The notes under the pieces are model-generated. The model did no database searches and was not told the DNA's origin. It was given only the letters and a program-made list of their open reading frames with translations. A stretch of 64,000 nucleotides of DNA from Bacillota bacterium (GTDB taxonomy: Bacteria > Bacillota > Bacilli > Alicyclobacillales > SLC66), in NCBI GenBank assembly GCA_021821055.1, contig JAKACX010000002.1:1-64000 (forward strand), in the 5' to 3' direction. Made by a program: the position numbers and the translations under genes. Of the stretch, positions 10,005-19,869 are shown in pieces (the stretch's first letter is position 1; each line of letters begins with the position of its first letter).

Positions 10005-11543
10005 CTACGTGTTAAGAGCTGCAGTGATGCTTCTCTTCCAAACCGCGACGTAGTAGCTACCGACCTGCGCCACGCGGTTGGGCTTGCCGAATGTCTGCTC
10101 AATCGTACCCAGGTTTACGTCTCCCCAATTTGACGAGTCGTATACGACAAAGTGTGCCGGTCTGCCATACCAAGAAATCGATGAGTTCCATAAAAATGGA
10201 GTGATTTTGCCCCCATTAAATAGAACTGGACGCACGGCGACATCCCCTCCAGTTTCGACAGTAACGATGTTTGAGTTCCAGTAGCCCGCGTAACCAACGT
10301 GAAGATTATGAGCAACTAGCCACGCTCCTAGTTGTGCCTGGGGAGGTGGAGGCGGTGTGACAAGCAGACCTGGCAAGAAAAACACCAGCGATATGAGCGC
10401 GTAAACGGTGACGCCCGCCGCCCCCCACCTGGCTCTCGCGATTGCAGGTGCCACGGTTCTCGCGGCGAGGACAGCGCCAAACACGACAATAGGCGCCAAG
10501 TACCGACTTGTCCAAATATTGACGGGCTGATTGCTGAAAATGTAGGCGAGCAAGTCGATCACCATCGAAGTCAGTAGAGCCCTTTCGAGAAATCCCATCC
10601 TTTGGTCCCTGACCCTCCAGTACCTGAGCGATCCCACAACTGTCGCACACACAAACGCGAGTTGAGTCGCGTGCCATAACCCGCTGACGGCCTGCTCAGA
10701 GGCCGGCGGTGCGCCGAAGAAACTCAGTCCAAAAAGTCCAAGTATCCCTTGTATTCCCAGCCATATATTTCCTGGAAGAGCTGCGAGTGTCACAAATGCA
10801 GCATTGAGCGGATCAAACGACATTCCACCCAGCCCGTGGAAAATGCGGGCCCCTATTGTCGCCACCATCATAGCCAGCACCACGGTTCCGATTAAATAGG
10901 CTAGCTGTCTTAGCGGGACCCTGTTCGGCTGTCGCAGGTAGGTTGACAGAACAAGCAGCATCGGAACCACTCCAATCCATATCGAAAAGGGGTCCCCAAA
11001 GACGCTGAACGCCAACAGCAAGACTACCAAGAGCAGATCGCGGATTCTAGTGTTTTTCGTGCATCGGTCCATTTCGTAAAAGGACACTAGCATGAAGAGC
11101 ATTGTCGCCGTGTGATAGGGTCCAAGCAGCGATACATCCGCCATGAGACCGGCCGGCATGCCTACAATGATTAGCGGGATCATTACAGCCGTGTAGCGTT
11201 CTACACCGGCCAGACGCGACTGTGACACCCACAGAACCATCGTTACAAGGGCCGCATATATCGCGGCAGGGGCATGGTGCATTAGCGCAGGGCCAAAACC
11301 GGAAACGGCGCCGATAACCTCGTAGAAAAAATAATCGATTGTGTAGTAATTGTCCGCCGACGTTGTCCAACCATGTAAAAGAAAATTCCCGTGTACGATG
11401 GAATATGCCTCAAGCACCGGGCTTGCGTTATCCGAGTTGACCGGGATGGTCCACGACAGCTTATCGTAGACATAGCCCAGTACCACGAGCATGGCCACCG
11501 CGATGACAAGCCTCCGCAGGTCATTCTTAGCGGAAAGCCTCAT
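10005..11543 (-). CDS. Polytopic integral membrane protein (possible GT-C fold transferase)
   Basis: 512 aa with many hydrophobic segments; glycan-locus context; good RBS (AGAGGAGG) upstream of ATG. Confidence 0.7.
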   Translation of the reverse strand: MRLSAKNDLRRLVIAVAMLVVLGYVYDKLSWTIPVNSDNASPVLEAYSIVHGNFLLHGWTTSADNYYTIDYFFYEVIGAVSGFGPALMHHAPAAIYAALVTMVLWVSQSRLAGVERYTAVMIPLIIVGMPAGLMADVSLLGPYHTATMLFMLVSFYEMDRCTKNTRIRDLLLVVLLLAFSVFGDPFSIWIGVVPMLLVLSTYLRQPNRVPLRQLAYLIGTVVLAMMVATIGARIFHGLGGMSFDPLNAAFVTLAALPGNIWLGIQGILGLFGLSFFGAPPASEQAVSGLWHATQLAFVCATVVGSLRYWRVRDQRMGFLERALLTSMVIDLLAYIFSNQPVNIWTSRYLAPIVVFGAVLAARTVAPAIARARWGAAGVTVYALISLVFFLPGLLVTPPPPPQAQLGAWLVAHNLHVGYAGYWNSNIVTVETGGDVAVRPVLFNGGKITPFLWNSSISWYGRPAHFVVYDSSNWGDVNLGTIEQTFGKPNRVAQVGSYYVAVWKRSITAALNT

Positions 11544-12345
11544 GCGAACTCCTCCTCTATACGCAACTTAATATATTCTACCCCACTTCGGAGTGGAGGG
11601 CAGCAACTTTGCTAGAGCACGGGATGGCCCCCCCAATCTCGCAGTACACACCACGTTCGCCACTGCGCCGCAGTCTACGGGGACAGCCACGACTACCAAG
11701 TAGGCTGCGGAGCATTGCCGCCGGGCGGGCCCGAGGAGCACCAGTACCCATGTGTCCTCTCCTTAACGGAGGAGTGACGTTCGTCGCTCGGTAGGGCCGT
11801 CCGCTCCATTTCACCCGTTTGGTGCGGGACAGCCCCACGTTCGGCAAGGAGTCGGGCCGTTTATCCCGCTCCCCTAACCGAAGTGGGCAGCCGTGGCCCG
11901 CTTTCTGCAGGTTTTCCCGTCCCTAAGCGGATTGCTCGGTGACGCCCGCCCCCGCTGAACCCACCCGATCTCGGAGGTCTTGCGCAGGCCCCCGCGCGAT
12001 CGACTGACCCTCGGTCTTGTTCATCTCGTCGCACCACCGTCGGGCCCACTGCTTGTGGTGAGTGGTTTATTGGCATTGTTCACCTGCTAGCGTCCATGAT
12101 AACGCGCCTGCCACGGCGCGACCTCCTGCTCGTCGGCTGCTCCGCGAGATGGTCCGCCCGTTATGAGCGTGCATGTTTTCTGAACGCATGAAGCCCACTG
12201 GCTTGCCTAGACCGCGGCACCGGTACCTCGCGTGGCACAGCGCAGTGGAACGTGATACTCGATGGGAACCCAGGTTAACAACGAAAAATATTGGGTCTCC
12301 ACCACATACCGCGAGCAAGGCGGGTGCGACCTGCCCCTGACCCTT

Positions 12346-14562
12346 TCATTGACCGTTCCAGACGCCCAGTTGTCCCACAAGGCTGGCATACCGTAGCGCC
12401 ACCCTCTGGGGGTCGTGGGCTTGGGCAATGCGCCTTAACCCATCACGGCTCATCTCTCGCCGCAGCCTCGGGTTGTTTAGTATCTCAAGAAGGTATGCCG
12501 CGATTAGATCCTCCTCCATGGCGCCAACCGGCACCTTCCAGACGCAGTCGTCTGGATGTTCAACATAGGATCCCGTTTCACTGACGAGTACCGGCTTGCC
12601 AAGCTTCATGGCGTCCAGTACCGAGGCGGACGTTTCTCCAGAGGTAGGATAGCGAAGACACACGACCGCGTGTGAATTCCCAAGCAGCGATAGGTAATCA
12701 GCGTGCGTGACATAGCCATGGAATGAGACCGCGTCTGCGATCCTTAATTCATAGGCCAGCTTCTTGAGTTCTTGGATGAGTTGCCTGTCGCCATCACCGA
12801 TAATCGATAGTCGTGCATCAAGCATTGCCTCACGCACTCTCGCGAAAGCCCGTAACAGGACGTCATACCGTTTGTTTGGCCAGATGCCCCCAGCGCCAAC
12901 GATAGTAGGTTCGACTGGAACCTCTATCGGCGACAAATGGCGAAGGTCTGCAGCTAACGGAATGATGCCTGACGGTGCCGAGACAAGACCGCCTGATGAG
13001 TATGCGTAACGACTGTGCACGAGAAGGTATTTTGAACGAAGCTTGATGGGTCGCAACATCCTCGGCTGGCGATCAATATACTCGCCTCTGTCCAATAGCC
13101 CAATCAGTTCGCCGACTACGGCTTCATCCGACACCTCCTCAAGCAGAAACCTTCTGAACTCCTCGTGCCTTCCCCGCCTGTAATAAACGTAGGTGAAAAA
13201 TCCCCAAAGATCAATGTCGTGCAAGACCGTGAGCCCTGGCCTCTCGTTCATCCTCGAGAAAATATCGGCATGTAACTCATTATTGCCCATGTGGTATATC
13301 GGAACCGCACCCATGCTCTCTATATCAGGATGATTGACACTGACGTCCAAGACCTCCTCAAGAAAGGGTAGCAACATGGCATTGTGATCGGCAATCCCGG
13401 TTTTTTGTGGAGGAAGCGGCGTGTATATCTCGACCGCCCTCTTCCGGGGCTTCAGACAGCGTTCGTATGCCTCAAGCAGGTCCGTCGCAACCCGGTTCAT
13501 CGAAAATTGCTCCATGTGCACACCAATTTCTGGCGCAATTCCGGCGCGGACTCGATTGTAAGCCTCCAGCATGGCTATGGACAAGGCATCATCGGAAGTG
13601 GCACTTGAAATGATTCCGGCTGGGCCAGCAATCTCGGGCAATGCAGAGTTCCGATGGCATACGGCCCACTTCCCGAATTGCATTCCCTCGAGGATCGGCA
13701 TGCCAAATCCTTCGTATAGTGAGGGCATGCAGACAAAGAGACATCCCTGATAGAGGTGCTCCAGTTCACCGTCGGGGACGTTGAAGTGGAACGCAAGCAG
13801 GCTCGCCTGCCCACCGAGGTTTTCATACTGCCTTCGGATACGGTCCCGATAGCTCTCCTCGCGGATGCCGACCACTCGGAGCACAACGCCAGGAAGACCG
13901 GCCTTTACAAAAGCACGTATCAAGCCATCTGCGTTCTTCCTCTGGTCCTCTCCGACGACCGCCAGCACATAGTCAGGGCCAGGATCGTCCCCACAGGCTG
14001 GGACGAGCGACGTCGGCTGTCGTTGACCCGGAGAGTCCTCGTGTGTCGGAATGTACACCGTGGCAACCTCCACGTGACTGGGCACATGCTCTTTGATATC
14101 CCGTCTCGTCGCATCCGATATGGCCAAGAGAACCGAGGCCCTGTTGAGGATGCCTAACCGACTGTAGTACTCTGCGGCGACCGATTTATCCCAGTTCTCA
14201 ATATACATACTCTTGAGAACGAGGGGGATGAGGTCATAGACGGTAACCGCAAGCGCACAAGGAACTGGATGACTCGGGACCTCAATATCAGGCATCAGAG
14301 GGCTCGTGATATGATACAAGTCTATGCGATAATGATACAGCGCCTCGGCCAACGATCCCCAAGAAACCCACTCGCACTGCGCGATCTCCGGCTCACCTCG
14401 TTCGGCGACCAAGTATCGCTCACCATCCAGGCGGAGAAGGTATGTGGTGACGTCCGCCTCTAACTCCCGAAGGCAATCGAGCCACAAGGCCACGGCGCGT
14501 CCGATCCCTCGGTTTCGTTCGTTTGTGAAAAGTGTCTGAACATCATAGAGCAACCGAATCAC
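12346..14562 (-). CDS. Tandem-domain GT4 glycosyltransferase (two GT modules)
   Basis: 738 aa; first module MPSLYEGFGMPILEGMQFG, second module VGAGGIWPNKRYDVLLRAF...SASVLDAMKLGKPVLVSE. Confidence 0.88.
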   Translation of the reverse strand: MIRLLYDVQTLFTNERNRGIGRAVALWLDCLRELEADVTTYLLRLDGERYLVAERGEPEIAQCEWVSWGSLAEALYHYRIDLYHITSPLMPDIEVPSHPVPCALAVTVYDLIPLVLKSMYIENWDKSVAAEYYSRLGILNRASVLLAISDATRRDIKEHVPSHVEVATVYIPTHEDSPGQRQPTSLVPACGDDPGPDYVLAVVGEDQRKNADGLIRAFVKAGLPGVVLRVVGIREESYRDRIRRQYENLGGQASLLAFHFNVPDGELEHLYQGCLFVCMPSLYEGFGMPILEGMQFGKWAVCHRNSALPEIAGPAGIISSATSDDALSIAMLEAYNRVRAGIAPEIGVHMEQFSMNRVATDLLEAYERCLKPRKRAVEIYTPLPPQKTGIADHNAMLLPFLEEVLDVSVNHPDIESMGAVPIYHMGNNELHADIFSRMNERPGLTVLHDIDLWGFFTYVYYRRGRHEEFRRFLLEEVSDEAVVGELIGLLDRGEYIDRQPRMLRPIKLRSKYLLVHSRYAYSSGGLVSAPSGIIPLAADLRHLSPIEVPVEPTIVGAGGIWPNKRYDVLLRAFARVREAMLDARLSIIGDGDRQLIQELKKLAYELRIADAVSFHGYVTHADYLSLLGNSHAVVCLRYPTSGETSASVLDAMKLGKPVLVSETGSYVEHPDDCVWKVPVGAMEEDLIAAYLLEILNNPRLRREMSRDGLRRIAQAHDPQRVALRYASLVGQLGVWNGQ

Positions 14563-15737
14563 GATCTCACAACCTCAATAAGGCGTCTAGTAACATTCTT
14601 ATCTGTGAAGCGCTCTGCATAGCGCAGCCCGAGGAGTCCCGTCTGCTCCGCCTGGCCGCGATCCAGCAATGCCTGGGTGACGGCCGCGGAAAAGTCTTGG
14701 ATCGTATCCACTATCCATCCCCCTCCACTTGCTCGAACATGTGATGCCAGAACCTTAGCCTGTTCGTGGACGATCACGGGAGTGCTCTGATACCAACTCT
14801 CCATCAGAACCAATGAAAAGCTCTCGAGCTTACTGAAATGGCATAACGCCGTCGCTGCAGCCATGGCGTCAAGTTTATCCGAGTCCGGAAGTTCGCCCAA
14901 GTCCACGACCATATCCCCAAGCGTATCCTGCCCCGCTAGAGCATCCATGCTTCCCGGGCCAATCGTCACAAGTCGGAGACCCTCGGGAAGCTCGCTCCTT
15001 GCTCCTTGGATCATTGACAGAAGATGATCGAGGCCCTTCCCGGAAACCTTTCGACCCACATAAAGCAGAAAAGGATCCTCGATCCCAAACTTCGCCCTAA
15101 AGCGCTGTGCGACCCCCATTCCTCGCGTGTCGGACACCGGCACGCCGATGACGCCCCGCATGCGTGAACCCTGGGGAATAATACCCCTAGCGAGAGCCAA
15201 TTCCGGGTCCGAGTTGAATACAGCGTGGGTTGCGAATGTGAAGAGCTCACGCGTCGCACTCATGTACGCCTCAGGCTCATCATGCAGACAGGGGATAAGG
15301 ACTGAAACGCCCGGCGCAGACTTGATTGCCCAATGCACAAGCCCGTAATAATACGGCATGCCGATAACTACGTAATCAGCAGACTGAGTAGAAATATATT
15401 CATATAATGAGCGGCTGCTCACCTTTTGAAGCAACAATTGCTGCTCCTCAAGCCATGGGAGCGTCCCGGAAGAGCGGAGTCGTGTAAAAAGGACATCGTA
15501 AAGGCCCCCGTTCCTCTTTTCGAGGGGAAATCTCCGAATTCGCCCCCAAGCGCACTCCTCGATCCCCTCTTCAAAGTAGTCTTCATCCCACGCAGTGAAA
15601 GAGGACCGCCCCGTGGTAGTGAGAACCTCGGATGAATAACCGAGTTCTCCAAGCTCCATCGCGATGGATAGGGCATGGCGCTCGACACCTCCGTTCATAT
15701 CGACGCCACACCACGGAACAACGACACCGAATCTCAT
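14559..15737 (-). CDS. GT4-type glycosyltransferase
   Basis: 392 aa; WCGVDMNGGVERHALSIAMELGELG N-term, FLLYVGRKVSGKGLDHLL, SFSLVLMESWYQSTPVIVHE. Confidence 0.85.
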   Translation of the reverse strand: MRFGVVVPWCGVDMNGGVERHALSIAMELGELGYSSEVLTTTGRSSFTAWDEDYFEEGIEECAWGRIRRFPLEKRNGGLYDVLFTRLRSSGTLPWLEEQQLLLQKVSSRSLYEYISTQSADYVVIGMPYYYGLVHWAIKSAPGVSVLIPCLHDEPEAYMSATRELFTFATHAVFNSDPELALARGIIPQGSRMRGVIGVPVSDTRGMGVAQRFRAKFGIEDPFLLYVGRKVSGKGLDHLLSMIQGARSELPEGLRLVTIGPGSMDALAGQDTLGDMVVDLGELPDSDKLDAMAAATALCHFSKLESFSLVLMESWYQSTPVIVHEQAKVLASHVRASGGGWIVDTIQDFSAAVTQALLDRGQAEQTGLLGLRYAERFTDKNVTRRLIEVVRS

Positions 15738-15741
15738 GGAT

Positions 15742-17127
15742 CTACCTCCTCCCCACCCAGGAGAAATTCATAAGCCGCTCAGAATCCGGCAACATTTCAG
15801 CGCCCTCCAGTTCTCCAGAAAGGAACGCGTCCATCGTAGTAAACCCAGACAATTCGAGCACCCTCTTGTAGGCCTCAGGGTGAAGCGGGGATTGGTGAGT
15901 CGGGTCAAGGTAGTACATGGTCGTCATAACTCGTGAGGACGAGGTATTAGGCGTCTCGACAACCGCGATCCCGTCTGGACGGATCTTCTGATGCAACACC
16001 GCCATGAGCTCCCGTTTCCCCTCGATATTCAGATGCTCGATAAGGTGTGCCATAAAGACAGCATCAAGGCTGCCATCGGCAACTTGGTTCAGGTAAGTGA
16101 ACACGTCGGCCAGTTCCGCGCGGAGGCCAAGGCCGGTGCATATCGCAATGTTCACGGGGTCCGAATCAACGCCAATGGCGGTAAGACCCCTATCCTGGCA
16201 GGCTTCGAGGAAAGCACCCTTGCCGCAGCCTAGGTCCAATATCGTACCCGTGAACCCGGTAAAATACCGATCCAAGTATGTCATAAAGGTCTCCTTGACC
16301 AGTTCCTGGGGCGCTTGGAACGGCGCCATCACCGCCGAATACGAAAATCTGCGGGCGCCCCTGTGGTCTGGACTGGGGTCACCCCCCAGTCCCGCGTCGG
16401 ACGAGAGCGCCTTGGAGAACGCCCAATTCGCGAGACCCCTGGCGTCCCTCAGTTGATCTGAAACACGAGTGACACGAACGCCCAGTGCTGATACCTTCGT
16501 TTCCAAGTCTGAAACCGCGAGCGAGCTCTCAGCCACCAGATCGACATCGGCGCGAAGCTCCAGAATCCCTTGTTCAAGCTGCTCTCGAAGGTTGTCCACC
16601 TCGACTCGGAGAGAGCGTTGGCCTCCCTCTCCACGCATGGCATCAAGTTCGGACCTGATCGATTGATGCGTTCCTTCGATCACGGTCCTCAACCCATTCA
16701 CGGAGGCCGACAGGTCATCCATTCTCCTGGACATCTCCCGAGTAGTGGCCTGAATATCCCCGAGCACTCGGTCTCGATTCTCTTTGGATAGCTCATCGAC
16801 AACAGATATCGTATCTTTCGCGAGATCCCTTATCGCGCGAAACATTGCCGTGTTGATCGCTCGCTGGCGAGCAACCACCGGATCCAATGCCCACCTTGCA
16901 AACAGCCGAAACCCGAATGTTCTTAATCGTATAAGGGGTCGCGCGATCAAGCGAGGGAGCCTGCTGCCCAATACGACCGGCGGCAAAGAAAGGTCGATAT
17001 CCGCAACCCTCACGGCCCGCGAGGAAGCCTGGGGCGCGGGCGCATCCCCGCCAACTCCGCCCAGCACCTCCGCACGCACGGTTCTCATTATCTCTTCCGC
17101 CGTCGGCGGCCGCCGCTCTGAATTCAT
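15742..17127 (-). CDS. Class I SAM-dependent methyltransferase with N-terminal coiled coil
   Basis: ILDLGCGKGAFLEACQDRGLTAIGVDSD motif I; heptad-rich N-terminal region (VDELSKENRDRVLGDIQ...). Confidence 0.85.
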   Translation of the reverse strand: MNSERRPPTAEEIMRTVRAEVLGGVGGDAPAPQASSRAVRVADIDLSLPPVVLGSRLPRLIARPLIRLRTFGFRLFARWALDPVVARQRAINTAMFRAIRDLAKDTISVVDELSKENRDRVLGDIQATTREMSRRMDDLSASVNGLRTVIEGTHQSIRSELDAMRGEGGQRSLRVEVDNLREQLEQGILELRADVDLVAESSLAVSDLETKVSALGVRVTRVSDQLRDARGLANWAFSKALSSDAGLGGDPSPDHRGARRFSYSAVMAPFQAPQELVKETFMTYLDRYFTGFTGTILDLGCGKGAFLEACQDRGLTAIGVDSDPVNIAICTGLGLRAELADVFTYLNQVADGSLDAVFMAHLIEHLNIEGKRELMAVLHQKIRPDGIAVVETPNTSSSRVMTTMYYLDPTHQSPLHPEAYKRVLELSGFTTMDAFLSGELEGAEMLPDSERLMNFSWVGRR

Positions 17128-18440
17128 TCGATCACCATCCGTTGTGGACTGTCATGAATTGTGTACTCCTTGCCGTTCATCTCCCAACTATGGGCTATCC
17201 GGACGAGGCCGGAATCCCGAAGTCCGGACGCGATGCGAAAACTCTCTGCTGATTTCCAGTAGTCATAGACCTGACCCTCTAAGGGATGGACAGCGATGTC
17301 TATGTGATATACCCCGGGAAGAAGCGGCACGGAGGGGGCCCTGAACGTCACACTGTGCAGTCCCATGTGCAGTTCTCCTAACTGGACATGGTCGAGGAAC
17401 GTGTTCGTTCCGTAGAATTGCCTCCCATCCTCCGAAAAGAACCCCACGCCAAACACCACGTTCTCAATTGGTTCCTTAACCATCACGTCCACTCGTATGT
17501 GCAGCGGCTCGCCGCACCCGAGCACGCCATCCTCAATGGACGTTTCCATGCCGATGATCTCGGCCTCGTGCGTCCCCCAACGATCAGTTCCTGCATGTGA
17601 ATCCACATTTCCCAGATCATTCTCCTCACTGGATTCCGGCCCGACATCGCCGTCGCCAGAAGGTCCTAGGGACCCCTCCTTACTGAAACCCGTCTCTTCA
17701 AAGGCAAGTTGCAGATAGGACTGAATGGACCTCACCGGGTCTCCCTGAAGCCTTACTTTTCCACGGTGCATCCATACGACAGTGTCGCAAAACTTCTCGA
17801 CAGCGCCCATATCATGCGTCACCATAACGATCGTCTTGCCCATGGCCTGCAGTTGCCGAATGCGATTCATGCACTTGGCTTGAAAGGGAGCGTCCCCTAC
17901 CGCCAGAATCTCATCGACCAACAGAACATCGGGGTCAACCGTCACAGCGACGGCAAATGCGAGCCTCATATACATACCCGAGGAGTAACTCCTCACAGGC
18001 TCATCAATGAACGAACCCAACTCCGAAAAGGCGATGATCTCCTCAAGTTTTCCCACCAGTGCCTGCTTCGAAAGACCCAAGAGCGCTCCGTTGATGAAGA
18101 TGTTCTCACGACCAGTGAAATCTGGGTGGAAGCCTGCACCAAGTTCCAGGAGGCTCGCAACTCGGCCGCGAACCTCAATTCGCCCGACGTCAGGATAAAG
18201 TATCCTCGAGATGAGCTTGAGCAGACTGCTCTTGCCGGATCCATTAGCACCAATAAGTCCGACAGTACGCCCTCTCGGAATGCTCAGCGTGACATTGTCG
18301 ACCGCCGTAAATTCGCGATATTTCGGTCGGTTGAAGTAGAAAACCTTGTCCTTCAGCGTATTGTTCTTCTCGGAGTGAACGCGAAATCGCTTCGTCACAC
18401 CCGATACTTCGACCGCCAAGAACTCGTCAGACGGCATCAC
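17124..18440 (-). CDS. wzt: ABC transporter ATP-binding protein with C-terminal Wzt-type carbohydrate-binding domain
   Basis: GANGSGKSSLL Walker A, YSSGMYMRLAFAVA signature, DVLLVDEILAVGD Walker B, ~190 aa C-terminal Wzt_C-like extension. Confidence 0.9.
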   Translation of the reverse strand: MMPSDEFLAVEVSGVTKRFRVHSEKNNTLKDKVFYFNRPKYREFTAVDNVTLSIPRGRTVGLIGANGSGKSSLLKLISRILYPDVGRIEVRGRVASLLELGAGFHPDFTGRENIFINGALLGLSKQALVGKLEEIIAFSELGSFIDEPVRSYSSGMYMRLAFAVAVTVDPDVLLVDEILAVGDAPFQAKCMNRIRQLQAMGKTIVMVTHDMGAVEKFCDTVVWMHRGKVRLQGDPVRSIQSYLQLAFEETGFSKEGSLGPSGDGDVGPESSEENDLGNVDSHAGTDRWGTHEAEIIGMETSIEDGVLGCGEPLHIRVDVMVKEPIENVVFGVGFFSEDGRQFYGTNTFLDHVQLGELHMGLHSVTFRAPSVPLLPGVYHIDIAVHPLEGQVYDYWKSAESFRIASGLRDSGLVRIAHSWEMNGKEYTIHDSPQRMVIE

Positions 18441-19217
18441 CTACACCTCTTCCGCAAAACGTCGGTTCAGTTTAACAAAAATACCCCATCCGAATAACAG
18501 CATGACTACACTTACACCAGCTCCGTAAACCAACATTTTCCAATTAGGAGGGCTTCCGTAGTAGAAAATCTGTTGAAGTGCCAAGACGACGTCCGTCATT
18601 GGATTTAGTTTGAAGACCTCCATCATTTTCGGTGGAATCATCGCTAGAGAATATACAACGGGTGTTACGTAGAACCACGCCATGAGAAATATTCCGAGCA
18701 TGTGCTCAAGGTCGCGAAGAAACACAGTGAGCGCCGAGAAGGCCAATGCCAAGCCGCATGAGAAGAGAACTTCAACAAGAAGAATTAATGGAAAAAACAG
18801 CCACAAAGAGGTCGGGGTGTATCCGTTCATAATAAGAACAGGAAGCAGTATGAGAAGTGACAGTAAATAGTTTATTAGACTGCCACCCACAACAGATAGT
18901 GGTAGTACTTCTCGAGGAAAGTAGATCTTCTTTACCAGTGAACTCTGCCTAACAACAACACTTGAGGATGCCGCGACGGTCGTCGCAAACATATTCCACG
19001 AGAGGAGACCTATGAACATGAATACCGCATAGTGCGGGACGGTCACCCTCATAACAAACTTGAATATCATGGTATAGACGACCAGCATCAGCAGAGGATT
19101 AATGAACGTCCAAAGAAACCCAAGAAAAGAGCCCTTGTACCGTGTCCGGAGCTCGGAAAGCACAAGGCTCCTGAGCATCACCTTGTACTGCCAGACCTCC
19201 GTGATGCGACCCACCAT
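18441..19217 (-). CDS. wzm: ABC-2 type polysaccharide export permease
   Basis: Membrane protein with RYKGSFLGFLWTFINPLLMLVVYTMIF; adjacent to wzt; start moved from 19310 to ATG 19217. Confidence 0.88.
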   Translation of the reverse strand: MVGRITEVWQYKVMLRSLVLSELRTRYKGSFLGFLWTFINPLLMLVVYTMIFKFVMRVTVPHYAVFMFIGLLSWNMFATTVAASSSVVVRQSSLVKKIYFPREVLPLSVVGGSLINYLLSLLILLPVLIMNGYTPTSLWLFFPLILLVEVLFSCGLALAFSALTVFLRDLEHMLGIFLMAWFYVTPVVYSLAMIPPKMMEVFKLNPMTDVVLALQQIFYYGSPPNWKMLVYGAGVSVVMLLFGWGIFVKLNRRFAEEV

Positions 19218-19869
19218 TGTGTCACTTCCCTCCAAAGATGTGGTGCAGGTCTGCCCGGATCGCTCAGTCCGAAAAAAGTCACCCTGATTTAACCGAAGAC
19301 CACAGACCAAATCTTCTATCCCAGATCGCTCGCGCCGCCCGACGGGGGCCCGTCGGGTCCGCGCCCTGACCGAGCATGGTCGATAGCCGCATCGGCAACG
19401 CGGAAAACGCCGTTGTGTTCACGACAGAAATTCATCGACGCTTCCGCGGCGTCGTGGACGACGCCTTCGTACGAAAAACCGGTAAACTCTGCAGGGGTCG
19501 AGGTGTGCACGCTGGATCCTGACGCGCTGGGCACCTCGGTCATGACAGCCGCGTTTGACATCCGAAACGACGCCAAACGACGACGTTCACTTACCAGCAT
19601 GGGGAGATGATCACAGAGTCCAGAGCGGTATATTTTCCCATTTAAAAATCGCTACACCATCTCCTCTGGGGAGTGAACAGACATCCATGCCTCGATCTCG
19701 TCGGTGGTACATGGGCTCTTGCCACTACCTGCCTTCATATGCGGATTCCGCCTCGGCGGAGGGGTCGCAGAACCGCAGGCTAGAACGGAGCAGAACGTTA
19801 GCACAAAGCCACTTCACACACAAGGATGTGGAGCACTCTCCTGCACCCTAACACCTGCAGCTCTCGGAG

